From positions 1 to 64,000 of IMG/VR virus record IMGVR_UViG_3300009508_000011: a stretch of DNA of 64,000 nt; one strand, given 5' to 3'. Within the stretch, counting starts at the first letter, position 1; every line of letters begins with the position of its first letter. The DNA comes from a virus. A model generated the notes under the pieces. The model did not search any database and had not been told where the DNA came from. It worked only from the letters and a program-made list of their open reading frames with translations. The position numbers and the translations under genes were made by a program. Below are positions 7,828 to 16,245 of the stretch, piece after piece.

Positions 7828-9951
7828 TTAAACTTTTTCAGATAACACTTTATCAAGGTTGATAACTTTGATGCGTGCCATTACAGGTAACAAGCCAATG
7901 TGACGGTTACGAGTTTGTACAGTAGTAACGTTAGCAGTAGAACCACCACGAGATACTTGTGCACTAGATACCATTTCAGGAATCCAACCGTGAGCACCGA
8001 AGCTCAACGGGTCAGCTTCACCAGAAGCAGCTTCACGAGCGAAAGTCAAGAAGATTTCACCAGTCATGCGCTTGTCAGCTGAAGTAACTACTTTGTGGTC
8101 CATACCAATTGCAGCAGAACGCTCATCACCAGAAACCATGATGTGACGTTGTAATACTGAATCAGTAGCGATAACCAAGCGAGGCTTAGTTTCACGACCA
8201 TTAGTAATTGTTTCTAACGCCGTTTGGTAGTTAGAATCTTGAGCCATTGGGTAAGCTAAAGCACGGATTGCATTGATAATTGTATCTGCAACGTCAGCAG
8301 CTTTTTCATGCGACTTAGTTGAGTTGATTACCGCTGCCATGTCAATAGTAAGCTCTTTGTAGTAAGGGCTAACTAAGTGACGACCTGCACCTTCGATTTC
8401 TGGAACTGGCATGTCACCAGCTACAGCTTCAGCGTACTGCTTAAGCATTTCCGCACGAGAGAACAATTTGCTAACTGCATCGTTTGCATTACGCGTACGA
8501 GAGATTGCTGTGATTGTTTTCAAGTCAGTTGCTTTACGCTTGTCACTTTCGTTGATAGGCGCTTTAGCAGTGATTGGAGCATTGAAACCGATAGAGTAAC
8601 GCTCTACTTTACCAGTATGGCTACCTAAGATACCACGGTGACGCAAGTTAGCGTTTGAGTGATATGCTTCAAGAGTATAACCAACCAATTCGAAAGAAAG
8701 GTTATCGATTAACGCTTTACCAGCACCAGTGTTGATAGAGATACCTTGACCATCTACAGCGAACAAGCCGTTAGCAGAAGGAGCAGGGCTGTATAAGTTT
8801 AACTCACCAGTTTCAAGGTCTAGCTTACCAGACATTTGAAGAGTGATGTTTAACTTCTGGTCGTTTAATGAAGCAAGAGCTTCAGCGGCGATACCAGCAA
8901 TATCTTTACGGTCGCTTTGTAGAACAACAGTTTCGTTAGAGAACTGTACGCTCATTTCACGGTCAGAGTTACCTTCAGGCGACTTGAAGAAGCTTGAACG
9001 TGGTAAACCCTTAACGCTAACAGCGATAACTGAAGACTTAGTTGCCGCAGCATCAGTAACTTTAACATAGATTACGTCAAGGCCAGCGTTGCTGTCAATG
9101 CTATCTTCATCAGTAAGTTCTTGGCCGCCATTTAATGGAGAACCAGAGCTTAACGCTAACAAGTCAACTGAAACACCAGGCTTCAATGGAGCTGTAGTGA
9201 TATCAACACCGTCAACTGATTTTGTTTGTTTTGCAACTACTGCGTCGTCTGTGAAGAACTTAGCATTAGAACCGTCGTCAAGAACGATTGGGTAGATGCG
9301 AGTTGTTTCCGACTCAAGGATAGTGTGGTCAACCACAGCATCCAAAACTTTACGTTTGTTGAAGTCAGTAACATCACCAGTAGCAGCACGGCGAACTTCG
9401 CGATGTACAACTGTTTGCTCGATAGTTACATCAAGACCACCAACTTCTGGCGTAAGAACGATTGTTGGGAAAAGAGTTTCACCAAATTCGTCTTGTTGCG
9501 CAGACTCAAGGTTGAAAGCCATTGAGTAAGATTGGTAGTTACCAATTTTGCTTTGGTCAAATGCTTCCATTGCTGGAACACCTTGGCCATCAGCGATTAC
9601 AGTGACGCCTTCAGTGCTAACTGTAGGTTGAGAAGCTTTATCGTGATAAGCTTCGTAGTCACCAAGACCCATGGCAATAATTGTAGCTGCTTCAACGCCT
9701 ACTGAATCTTGGTCAGGATTTTCGATACCGGCTGCTTCTAAAGACGCAACGATATTACTACGAACATCACCGAACGCTGCTTCATGACGCGATAACGCAT
9801 CAGGGGCAACTGATTCAATACTTACTGTTACTGCTTCAACATTACCTGCTGAAATGAATTCATCGCCTTGAGTAGCGATGTCTGATTTTAGTTGAGTAGC
9901 GATGTCAGCTACACCAACTTTACCTTTCTGTGAAGAACTAAAACGTGACAT
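7828..9951 (-). CDS. Major capsid protein, phiKZ gp120-like
   Basis: 707 aa from the ATG at 9951, which follows AAGGAAG; the frame is open further upstream without a better start. Size, the N-terminal MSRFSSSQKGK, and an acidic, Val/Ala-rich propeptide of about 130 residues match the phiKZ-like capsid proteins as I remember them. The propeptide holds S/A-x-E sites such as VSTE (111-114) and AME (127-129). The sequence after AME (AFDQSKIGNYQSYSMAFNLE) is the likely mature N-terminus. The rest is a beta-rich HK97-type capsid composition. In this phage family a prohead protease cuts after such Glu residues. The gene has a strong terminator behind it and stands as its own unit. It is flanked by a 178-aa gene of the kind found beside the capsid gene in relatives. 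Confidence 0.85.
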   Translation of the reverse strand: MSRFSSSQKGKVGVADIATQLKSDIATQGDEFISAGNVEAVTVSIESVAPDALSRHEAAFGDVRSNIVASLEAAGIENPDQDSVGVEAATIIAMGLGDYEAYHDKASQPTVSTEGVTVIADGQGVPAMEAFDQSKIGNYQSYSMAFNLESAQQDEFGETLFPTIVLTPEVGGLDVTIEQTVVHREVRRAATGDVTDFNKRKVLDAVVDHTILESETTRIYPIVLDDGSNAKFFTDDAVVAKQTKSVDGVDITTAPLKPGVSVDLLALSSGSPLNGGQELTDEDSIDSNAGLDVIYVKVTDAAATKSSVIAVSVKGLPRSSFFKSPEGNSDREMSVQFSNETVVLQSDRKDIAGIAAEALASLNDQKLNITLQMSGKLDLETGELNLYSPAPSANGLFAVDGQGISINTGAGKALIDNLSFELVGYTLEAYHSNANLRHRGILGSHTGKVERYSIGFNAPITAKAPINESDKRKATDLKTITAISRTRNANDAVSKLFSRAEMLKQYAEAVAGDMPVPEIEGAGRHLVSPYYKELTIDMAAVINSTKSHEKAADVADTIINAIRALAYPMAQDSNYQTALETITNGRETKPRLVIATDSVLQRHIMVSGDERSAAIGMDHKVVTSADKRMTGEIFLTFAREAASGEADPLSFGAHGWIPEMVSSAQVSRGGSTANVTTVQTRNRHIGLLPVMARIKVINLDKVLSEKV

Positions 9952-10035
9952 TCTGTTTTCTTCCTTATAAATACGTATTTTTAAAGAAACTCCATAGAGG
10001 AGTGACAACCACACATACTATAGTTAAAACTTTTA

Positions 10036-10572
10036 CTAAACTTTCTTTACGAACCGTTTAAATAGATTTAACTCAGCGACTTTTTCAAACCCTATCTGTT
10101 TCTGTAAAACATCAAGGAAGTTTTGTAACGAATGGACATTTCCGTCTTCAGTTACAGGGTTAACCACAACAGCAGCTACTTCTGGTTGAAGCATTACCGT
10201 TTCATAGTTATGTAAGTTAAACTTACGATTTTCAACTGACTCCTGTTCTAACACATCACCATAAACAAGTAGGTCACGTGGCAGGCCAGACTGAGTTAAG
10301 TTAAATTCTGCTTGTAGCATCTCCAGTTCGTTTGGACCAAACACATCCAATAAGTTTTCAATCCATCGGTCTACTGGGAATTCCATCTTAATAAGAGGGA
10401 AGTCCAAACCGGCTCCTGTTTCCGTAGCTTCTTGATTTGCTTTTAGAAGAAAAAATAAATCTTCCTTTGTTAGTATAGAAGACAATCGTTCAATATCTGA
10501 AACCACGGTCAAGGCCATGTTGTTAGCTTTGAGTTTACGACTCAGCCAAGCAGGTATAATAAATACTTGCAT
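10036..10572 (-). CDS. Hypothetical protein upstream of the capsid gene, 178 aa
   Basis: The ATG at 10572 follows AAGGAAATTGAT. The protein is acidic and soluble, with a helical N-terminal half (SDIERLSSILTKEDLFFLLK) and no signal peptide or metal motif. It is the first gene of the minus-strand capsid unit and is divergent from the DnaB-like helicase gene; only 57 bases lie between the two starts, so both promoters must sit there. Position next to the capsid gene suggests a virion or capsid-assembly role, but nothing in the sequence shows it. Family not recognised. Confidence 0.65.
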   Translation of the reverse strand: MQVFIIPAWLSRKLKANNMALTVVSDIERLSSILTKEDLFFLLKANQEATETGAGLDFPLIKMEFPVDRWIENLLDVFGPNELEMLQAEFNLTQSGLPRDLLVYGDVLEQESVENRKFNLHNYETVMLQPEVAAVVVNPVTEDGNVHSLQNFLDVLQKQIGFEKVAELNLFKRFVKKV

Positions 10573-10629
10573 ATCAATTTCCTTAATCGTCTGTTAATGA
10601 ATAAAAATTATTTAGTAAGAGAATAGCCA

Positions 10630-12159
10630 ATGGACCATAAATTAGTTTTAGTCGACTTGATTACTCTAGTATACCGCGAAGCTGAGTATGAAGGCGCAGG
10701 AGTCGATAACACATCTTTAGTCCGTAGTATTGCGGATAAGATAAAAGTGTCCGAATCTGTCTCCGAAGTTACCAGCGGAAGAGATTCTATCGTTGCCTTA
10801 CGTGCAACCGTTTTCTGGATGCTCGAACAGGGCACAGCTACAGCATTCAATCGCGATGACTTGCTTCAAAGAATTAGAGTAAATGTGGCAGATGAATCAT
10901 ATTTAGTAGATGCACTCGAAAACAGTACTATACCTCTAGCAACTCAAGATGAAATTATCGATGCGATACAAAGAGCAGAGACCAAGTTAAGGGTTGAACT
11001 CAATAAAGAACAAGTAAAAGAAATAATTAAACAAGCCTACATGGATACCCACTTCAATGACAACTCCATCGATTGGCCTAACCTACCTGGTAAGATAGCA
11101 ACCAAGATGGAACCCTTTGCGGAATCTATGTCCGGTAGGCAGGTACATGACGAGATGGTGTCTGAGATTGACCTAGGTAACCTAAACTCAGTTGCCGATG
11201 CTTTGGGTAAGGCTAGAAGTACAAACTCCTCAGAAGGCGTTATGCGTCTAGGTTGGCAGGGCTTTAATGCAATGCTTGGTCAGGTGGGTGGTTTACGTAG
11301 AGGCGATGAAGTTTGTTTCGGTGCCCTACAACATAATTTCAAATCTGGCTTGTTGTTACATATACCTCGTCAGATTGCAATGTACAATACTCCATACATG
11401 CTGGATAAAACAAAGAAGCCGTTGATTCTTCACATCTCACTTGAGAATGCCGCTGAAGATAACATGATGATTCTATATAAGTGGTTAAAGGAAAACGAAA
11501 CATTCGAAGACTTTGATACCCGTGACCCAGATATAGATTTACAGGAAGCTGCTTCTTACGTACATGAAAAACTAACCGTCAATGGTTACCACTTTAAATT
11601 TTTAAGGTTCGACCCATCTAGCTTTACATTCGCTAAGTTGTGTACTTTACTTCGTGACTACGAGCGTGAGTATGAAATTCACCTATGCTCTATTGATTAC
11701 TTGAACATGATGTCTAAAGAAGGCTGTATGGGTGGTACCGACTCTGCTTTAATACGTGATTTATTCCGTAGAGTTCGTAACTACACTAACCCACGTGGTA
11801 TAACGCTACTTACAGCTCATCAGTTATCTTCGGATGCAAAACAGTTGGTACGTAATGGTTGTGAGAATTTCGTTAAGGAAGTAGCTAACAAAGGCTACTG
11901 GGCTGACTCTAAACAAATTGACCAAGAGTTAGATTTAGAAATTATTATCAACTTGGAAAGACCTGGTGATGGTTCTACTTTCCTTACAGCACACCGTGGT
12001 AAACATCGTATGCCTTTTATTACTCCAGAGAAAGATTTGTATACCGTATACAAGTTTGCTGAGGTTGGTGCAATACCAGATGACATCAATGGTGAGAGTG
12101 CCGCACTTAAGAAAGTAGGTATGGGTCCCATAGGTGGCGATGAGTTATGGGAGATGTAG
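10630..12159 (+). CDS. DnaB-like replicative helicase / RecA-fold ATPase with altered Walker A
   Basis: 509 aa. An N-terminal helical region of about 200 residues is followed by a RecA-like domain starting LGWQGFNAMLGQVGGLRRGD (207-226), the layout of DnaB-family helicases. The P-loop position reads GALQHNFKSG (231-240) in place of GxxxxGKT/S, keeping the Lys-Ser pair but not the classical glycines. The Walker B strand is LCSIDYLNM (352-360), and a sensor-like TAHQLS lies at 395-400. The C-terminus ends GGDELWEM. Its role would be unwinding the replication fork. It starts the plus-strand group 10630-13057 and is followed by a terminator hairpin. A RecA-like recombinase is less likely given the N-terminal domain and the DnaB-type spacing. 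Confidence 0.75.
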   Translation: MDHKLVLVDLITLVYREAEYEGAGVDNTSLVRSIADKIKVSESVSEVTSGRDSIVALRATVFWMLEQGTATAFNRDDLLQRIRVNVADESYLVDALENSTIPLATQDEIIDAIQRAETKLRVELNKEQVKEIIKQAYMDTHFNDNSIDWPNLPGKIATKMEPFAESMSGRQVHDEMVSEIDLGNLNSVADALGKARSTNSSEGVMRLGWQGFNAMLGQVGGLRRGDEVCFGALQHNFKSGLLLHIPRQIAMYNTPYMLDKTKKPLILHISLENAAEDNMMILYKWLKENETFEDFDTRDPDIDLQEAASYVHEKLTVNGYHFKFLRFDPSSFTFAKLCTLLRDYEREYEIHLCSIDYLNMMSKEGCMGGTDSALIRDLFRRVRNYTNPRGITLLTAHQLSSDAKQLVRNGCENFVKEVANKGYWADSKQIDQELDLEIIINLERPGDGSTFLTAHRGKHRMPFITPEKDLYTVYKFAEVGAIPDDINGESAALKKVGMGPIGGDELWEM

Positions 12160-12167
12160 TAACTAGT

Positions 12168-12185
12168 GGAGGAGTCCTCTCCTCC
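12168..12185 (+). terminator. Terminator after the DnaB-like gene
   Basis: GGAGGAG-TCCT-CTCCTCC forms a perfect 7-bp stem nine bases after the stop codon. It is followed at 12195-12214 by a second perfect hairpin, ATGACTA/TAGTCAT around a T-run. Confidence 0.65.
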
Positions 12186-12194
12186 CTTAATTAT

Positions 12195-12214
12195 ATGACT
12201 ATTTTTTTAGTCAT
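12195..12214 (+). promoter_or_regulatory. Perfect hairpin in the leader of the zinc-ribbon gene
   Basis: ATGACTA and TAGTCAT flank six T residues, 23 bases before the ATG at 12237 and just ahead of its AGGAG. It could be the tail of the preceding terminator or a structure at the 5' end of the next message. Confidence 0.35.
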
Positions 12215-12236
12215 AGGTTTTAATTAGGAGAAATAT

Positions 12237-12824
12237 ATGAGCGATGAAGCCCAAGAAGAATGTATAGTGGTAAAGCACGAGTGCATTCAATGTAACAAAA
12301 CTAAGTGTGAAACTAACTTCCGCATTCTACGTGGCGAGCGTCGTGACGTATGTCTTAATTGTGAAAGTAAAAACACACGTGAAGTACAGACACGTAAACT
12401 TCGTAAAGAGTTTAATGTAACAGTGGAGGATATCCCTGGACACATCAAACATTGCCGTGCCTGTGATGAAGTTAAATCTATTAACGACTTCAAGAAGGAC
12501 AAGTCTAAAGACGGACACTACAGTAAATGTGGTGAATGTGCTGAAGCCGGTAATAAGTTAATGACTAATGCCGAATTGTCTGTATTCCGTGCTGGTAAAG
12601 CGGAAGTATTGGCCGAGAAAGTTGAAGAAGCTGTCGAAGATTTCAAGGTTGAAGTATCTGAAGCTGCCAAAGATAAAGTCTCTGCCGTTGTTAGCGATGG
12701 TAAAGAACTTATCGAAGATGTCAAAGACGTGGTTGAAGAAGTAACTGAAGAAGTAAAAGAGCATGTCGAAGAAGCAAAGGGTTTCTTTGTACGTGTTCGC
12801 GCATGGTGGAAGAACTTATTTTAA
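12237..12824 (+). CDS. Tandem zinc-ribbon protein with amphipathic helical tail, 195 aa
   Basis: Two Cys4 modules of the form C-x2-C, then Lys and Phe, then C-x2-C are visible: C16/C19 with C39/C42, and C73/C76 with C98/C101. Each resembles the zinc knuckle attached to some phage HNH and endonuclease VII-type proteins, but no nuclease motif is present here. Residues of about 115-180 are a heptad-like run of Val/Glu/Lys (EKVEEAVEDFKVEVSEAAKD) resembling apolipoprotein-type or stress-protein helices. The tail (FFVRVRAWWKNLF) is basic and aromatic and could contact a membrane. The ATG follows AGGAGAAATAT. The next gene, a small membrane protein, is coupled by a TAATG overlap. Function unknown; binding to nucleic acid or membrane is inferred. 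Confidence 0.7.
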   Translation: MSDEAQEECIVVKHECIQCNKTKCETNFRILRGERRDVCLNCESKNTREVQTRKLRKEFNVTVEDIPGHIKHCRACDEVKSINDFKKDKSKDGHYSKCGECAEAGNKLMTNAELSVFRAGKAEVLAEKVEEAVEDFKVEVSEAAKDKVSAVVSDGKELIEDVKDVVEEVTEEVKEHVEEAKGFFVRVRAWWKNLF

Positions 12825-13057
12825 TGTTGTTCTCAGTTAACCGTGAAAAAGTACTACTTTTAGTTTTAGGTATCTTTCTATTGTCAGTGGTGGGTGCTCA
12901 TTGTAACACCGGAGATAATGGTATTATTTATTGTGGATTTGCCTTGTACTACGGTACATTAGGTATACTACTATCCTTGGGTTGGGATTGGTTATGTAAA
13001 TCAATCGATGACCTAGATGATACAGATACTCAGCATAAAGCAGAGGAGGGCGGGTAG
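12824..13057 (+). CDS. Small two-span membrane protein, 77 aa
   Basis: I choose the ATG at 12824 because it overlaps the stop of the zinc-ribbon gene (TAATG), which suggests translational coupling. An ATG at 12803 would add seven residues. Two hydrophobic segments are seen, about residues 9-26 (KVLLLVLGIFLLSVVGA) and 38-57 (CGFALYYGTLGILLSLGW), joined by a short loop with two Cys. The C-terminus is acidic and hydrophilic. With the preceding protein it may form a membrane-associated pair. Size and two spans would also fit a holin or superinfection protein, but no lysin gene is adjacent. The stop codon lies inside the stem of the terminator. Confidence 0.65.
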   Translation: MLFSVNREKVLLLVLGIFLLSVVGAHCNTGDNGIIYCGFALYYGTLGILLSLGWDWLCKSIDDLDDTDTQHKAEEGG

Positions 13058-13076
13058 CCCTCCTCTATATGCCGTT
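13032..13076. terminator. Bidirectional terminator with CTTTATGC-type tails on both sides
   Basis: A 10-bp stem AGAGGAGGGC/GCCCTCCTCT (13042-13066) overlaps the stop of the 77-aa gene. On the plus strand it is followed by ATATGCCGTT, on the minus strand by GCTTTATGCTG. It serves the plus-strand group and the minus-strand gene ending at 13075. Confidence 0.8.
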
Positions 13077-14454
13077 AATCCAAATCCCGTTTGACCCATA
13101 AGGTCAAAGTACTATTACATCTTAGACGTTGGTCGGTGAATGCTTCTGTCTCTTTAGCGTACGCATGAGCACAGGACACCAATATACCAACAACACTACG
13201 TACTTCATCCTTCGCTGAATAAAGTAGCTTAGCGGGCATCCCAGGGCGTAATACGTCAGGGTCTGAGTTCTCCCACATTAAATTAACTACCGCCCCTCTA
13301 CGTACATTGAGTTCCGATAGTTGTTTATAATGATTAGAGGTTATCTTGTCATTTGAATATGGTACATAGTTTAACATGTCCTCACGTTCTTCGACAATAT
13401 ATTCTCTAAGATTAGAAGCCCTACTTATAGAAGTTATACCAGCTTCGGTTGAGGCATATGTATCCATCAACTTATTAGCATCTTGATATCTTACACCGTT
13501 ACCTAGGTTTTGTAGATAGGCTTCAGTGTTATCCAAATGTTGTATGTTACCAGTAGCTACAAGCTTAACGTGCTTTTCTTCAACTGAAAAAGAATTGTCT
13601 GTGGTTGGAGTAACGTTGTTATCTATCAACGCTATAGTCAGAGTTCTCTCAGATGATTCATACAAGTCAGTATTGTGTAGTCCCCATATATACCATTCAC
13701 CTCTTTCGATATAGCTACCTAGAGAAGTTTCATATAACCCGTACTTATTCTGACAATAATCAGGTAAGTCCATTAACTTAGTACCAGCAGGTATAAGTAA
13801 TTGTTTCGGGTCTGTAGTATTATCAGGTTCTCTAACATCTACACCGGCTAACTCATGTTGCTGTCTTTGATGTACTAAATCCAAATCAACATCTTTTTCC
13901 CAAGGTTCTTTACGAAGTTTAGCACGACATAAAGACCTTAGTAAGTCAGTCCAGTTTCCTGCGAAAATACCGGATATAAATTTAACTCGAATATTATCAA
14001 GTAATGGTTCAACTAACTGGAACTTAACGGGGATACGTTTAGAACGGTCACCCATACCAGTATCGTTGGTCATCTCACTACTTGCCCTTAGGCCTAAACT
14101 GGATTGGTCTACGAGGATAGCCCTATACAACTCTTTAGTGGCAAACTTGTTTGGGTTGATGGTATCAACAGTACCTAGAACAATTGGCTTTCTAAGTACT
14201 TCCACCTTAAGATACGATTTGAAAGGATATATCTTATTTACATAAGTTGCTATTCCAACATCGAAGTTAAGTAATGTCTTATCTGAGAAATCATTTCCAT
14301 AATCTCTCTCGATGGTTAAAGACTTAACATCATCTAAAACAAGTTCACCCTCTGGAGTAAAGAGAGTAACCACCCACATGAACTCAGGATGTGTAGGTGG
14401 AACTTCTGCTATTTTAAGTATTTCTTCGTAGAGGGTTGAGTCTCTTACTTCCAA
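13075..14454 (-). CDS. Probable baseplate or tail hub protein, 459 aa
   Basis: The start is a TTG at 14454, six bases after GGGGAG and overlapping the end of the upstream gene by ten bases. The protein is beta-rich with a segment FTPEGELVLDDVKSLTIERD near the N-terminus. In the middle it has an IPAGTKLMDLPDYCQNKYGL module that recalls the LysM-like or hub domains of gp27/VgrG-type tail proteins. The final third is mixed. It is the last of four minus-strand genes with overlapping or abutting ends (17765 to 13075), which look like a tail or baseplate operon. The hub assignment is inferred from this module and the context; no search supports it. Confidence 0.5.
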   Translation of the reverse strand: MEVRDSTLYEEILKIAEVPPTHPEFMWVVTLFTPEGELVLDDVKSLTIERDYGNDFSDKTLLNFDVGIATYVNKIYPFKSYLKVEVLRKPIVLGTVDTINPNKFATKELYRAILVDQSSLGLRASSEMTNDTGMGDRSKRIPVKFQLVEPLLDNIRVKFISGIFAGNWTDLLRSLCRAKLRKEPWEKDVDLDLVHQRQQHELAGVDVREPDNTTDPKQLLIPAGTKLMDLPDYCQNKYGLYETSLGSYIERGEWYIWGLHNTDLYESSERTLTIALIDNNVTPTTDNSFSVEEKHVKLVATGNIQHLDNTEAYLQNLGNGVRYQDANKLMDTYASTEAGITSISRASNLREYIVEEREDMLNYVPYSNDKITSNHYKQLSELNVRRGAVVNLMWENSDPDVLRPGMPAKLLYSAKDEVRSVVGILVSCAHAYAKETEAFTDQRLRCNSTLTLWVKRDLD

Positions 14455-14996
14455 TTTCTACTCCCCGTTAAATATCTAGCATCTATCTTAGTAGTTAACG
14501 CTGTATGTGCTTCAGGAGCTGTCTTAGCCTTCTGTTCGGACTTACGTTGACGTTTACCAAGGAATGACATAAGTTTACTAGACGTATCTTCTTCGCTAAC
14601 GAAGTGATGTCTAACGCGAGGGAATATGTAGGCTGCAAATTTATCTAACGTTTGCAAGTCTTCAATTGGTGGCATCTGACCGAATAGTCCATTACGTTGG
14701 AACTCGATGGCATCCTTAATGTGTTGGCAGATAATGCTGTACATCTGGAATGCCTTTTCGTTGTTATCAATCTCTACCTTGAAACCTTTACCATGGATAG
14801 TTGCCATCTCGGCAATTGTACGGATAGCACCAGTTAACATTTTGGCGTTACTAACATCGCGCCCCTCATCACCAGAGACGAATGTACCGAAGTCTTGTAA
14901 GACTGCATCTGAGTAAACTACCATCTCAGGAATTCTACATTGATATTTCCAATGGAATATCTTGTACCCTGCTGTTTGTGAGGAATCGCGTTGCAT
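14445..14996 (-). CDS. Hypothetical protein in tail/baseplate operon, 183 aa
   Basis: The ATG at 14996 abuts the stop of the preceding gene at 14998, and the 3' end overlaps the next gene. Such tight packing points to one operon with the probable hub protein. The N-terminal half is mixed (FHWKYQCRIPEMVVYSD), the middle helical (MLTGAIRTIAEMATIHGKGF), and the C-terminus basic (FLGKRQRKSEQKAKTA). No motif identifies it. A structural or assembly role in the tail is inferred from neighbours only. Confidence 0.65.
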   Translation of the reverse strand: MQRDSSQTAGYKIFHWKYQCRIPEMVVYSDAVLQDFGTFVSGDEGRDVSNAKMLTGAIRTIAEMATIHGKGFKVEIDNNEKAFQMYSIICQHIKDAIEFQRNGLFGQMPPIEDLQTLDKFAAYIFPRVRHHFVSEEDTSSKLMSFLGKRQRKSEQKAKTAPEAHTALTTKIDARYLTGSRNWK

Positions 14997-14997
14997 G

Positions 14998-16245
14998 TTA
15001 TCTCTCCAATGCTAGAAGAAGTGCCATTATGATTGGCGTTTGGTAGAACTGACTTAAGTCGTCCCACTCATGTGCTTCTTTTGCTAAGTTAATTATTTCC
15101 GTGGTATCTAAAGCTTTACCTTCAAACCACATCATTAAATAGCGTTCAAGTTTAGACATTCCATCCGTCTGTTCGTTGTAATACCAACTAGATAAACAAT
15201 AATGTTCATCTAAAGTAGATGGGTGGTAGTTAATGTCCACTGGTTCAGTTGGAACAGGTTCCACTGGTAGCTTACCTACGACAGGTCTTCTAACCAACTC
15301 TAAAGTACTCCAAGCAATACCGCCCATAGCTGGCGACTGACTTAGACGTTTAGGTGGAATCTCTTCCATGTATTCTATTTGGTCTACAAACCAACGACTA
15401 CCTTCAAGTAATGTATCCCAGATAGTAGGGCTATCGAAGAACTCAATACCATTAACATTTAACATCGTTGGTACTTTCTGCCAAGGTATATCAAGTTTAG
15501 TAATAAACCTTAATAGGAAATGGTCGTAGATTCTTTTATCTTCACTGGTACTGTAAACTAAGGTGTTGAACTCACCATCCCAGAAGCGTCTTGTATAAGC
15601 TCCTGTAAGGCGTTCTAACAGCTCTCTCACGCTTTCACGCTCAATCACTTCTTCCTTAGTTTCGAATGCCCCTGAACCCTGTCTGAGGGCTTCCTTGTTG
15701 AAGTATACCGATTCGATTACCTTAGATAGTATATCATTCATCTTATCTTCGGTGGAATAGTCAACTAGTTTATATTCAATCTCGTATCCAGCTTCCCTGT
15801 AGATAGTTAATCGTCTAGTTGAGGTCACGGTAAATATCGCAGAACGACCATCGCCTACATCTGCCACAAACATATCGCCAGGATTTGGTTTTATGCTAGG
15901 GTATATATTGGACGTACCGTTAACAGTAAACTTATTAGTTTCTGGGTCTTGGTCTTGAGATAGAGGAGACTGTACTTTGAATTCAAGGTTCTTGATTTCT
16001 TTGTACTGTTGGTATACTTCACTCTGACCTTCATCTTGAGTACTACCAACTTGGTCCTGACCTAATATCTGACCGTAGTAGTTAACAGTCCAACTAGAAC
16101 CACTTACGTAAGTAAGAAGAGAACTATGGTCTACCTCTTTGGTATTGATTACATTATCCTGATACGCCTTAGGTACTTCCCTAGGACGAAGAGGTTCTTC
16201 TTGCTTTATCGGTTCATCAACCGGTTCATCTGTTACTAGAGGCAT
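14998..16245 (-). CDS. Probable virion structural protein, 415 aa
   Basis: The ATG at 16245 overlaps the stop of the previous gene (TAATG) and has GGGAGA nine bases upstream. After a Pro/Glu-rich N-terminus (EPVDEPIKQEEPLRPREVP) comes a beta-rich region with NPGDMFVADVGDGRSAIFTV, a layout typical of phage tail and baseplate adaptor proteins. Helical segments fill the C-terminal half. No enzymatic residues were seen. The overlap with neighbours on both sides argues for stoichiometric expression with them. Assignment to the tail or baseplate is by context. Confidence 0.6.
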   Translation of the reverse strand: MPLVTDEPVDEPIKQEEPLRPREVPKAYQDNVINTKEVDHSSLLTYVSGSSWTVNYYGQILGQDQVGSTQDEGQSEVYQQYKEIKNLEFKVQSPLSQDQDPETNKFTVNGTSNIYPSIKPNPGDMFVADVGDGRSAIFTVTSTRRLTIYREAGYEIEYKLVDYSTEDKMNDILSKVIESVYFNKEALRQGSGAFETKEEVIERESVRELLERLTGAYTRRFWDGEFNTLVYSTSEDKRIYDHFLLRFITKLDIPWQKVPTMLNVNGIEFFDSPTIWDTLLEGSRWFVDQIEYMEEIPPKRLSQSPAMGGIAWSTLELVRRPVVGKLPVEPVPTEPVDINYHPSTLDEHYCLSSWYYNEQTDGMSKLERYLMMWFEGKALDTTEIINLAKEAHEWDDLSQFYQTPIIMALLLALER

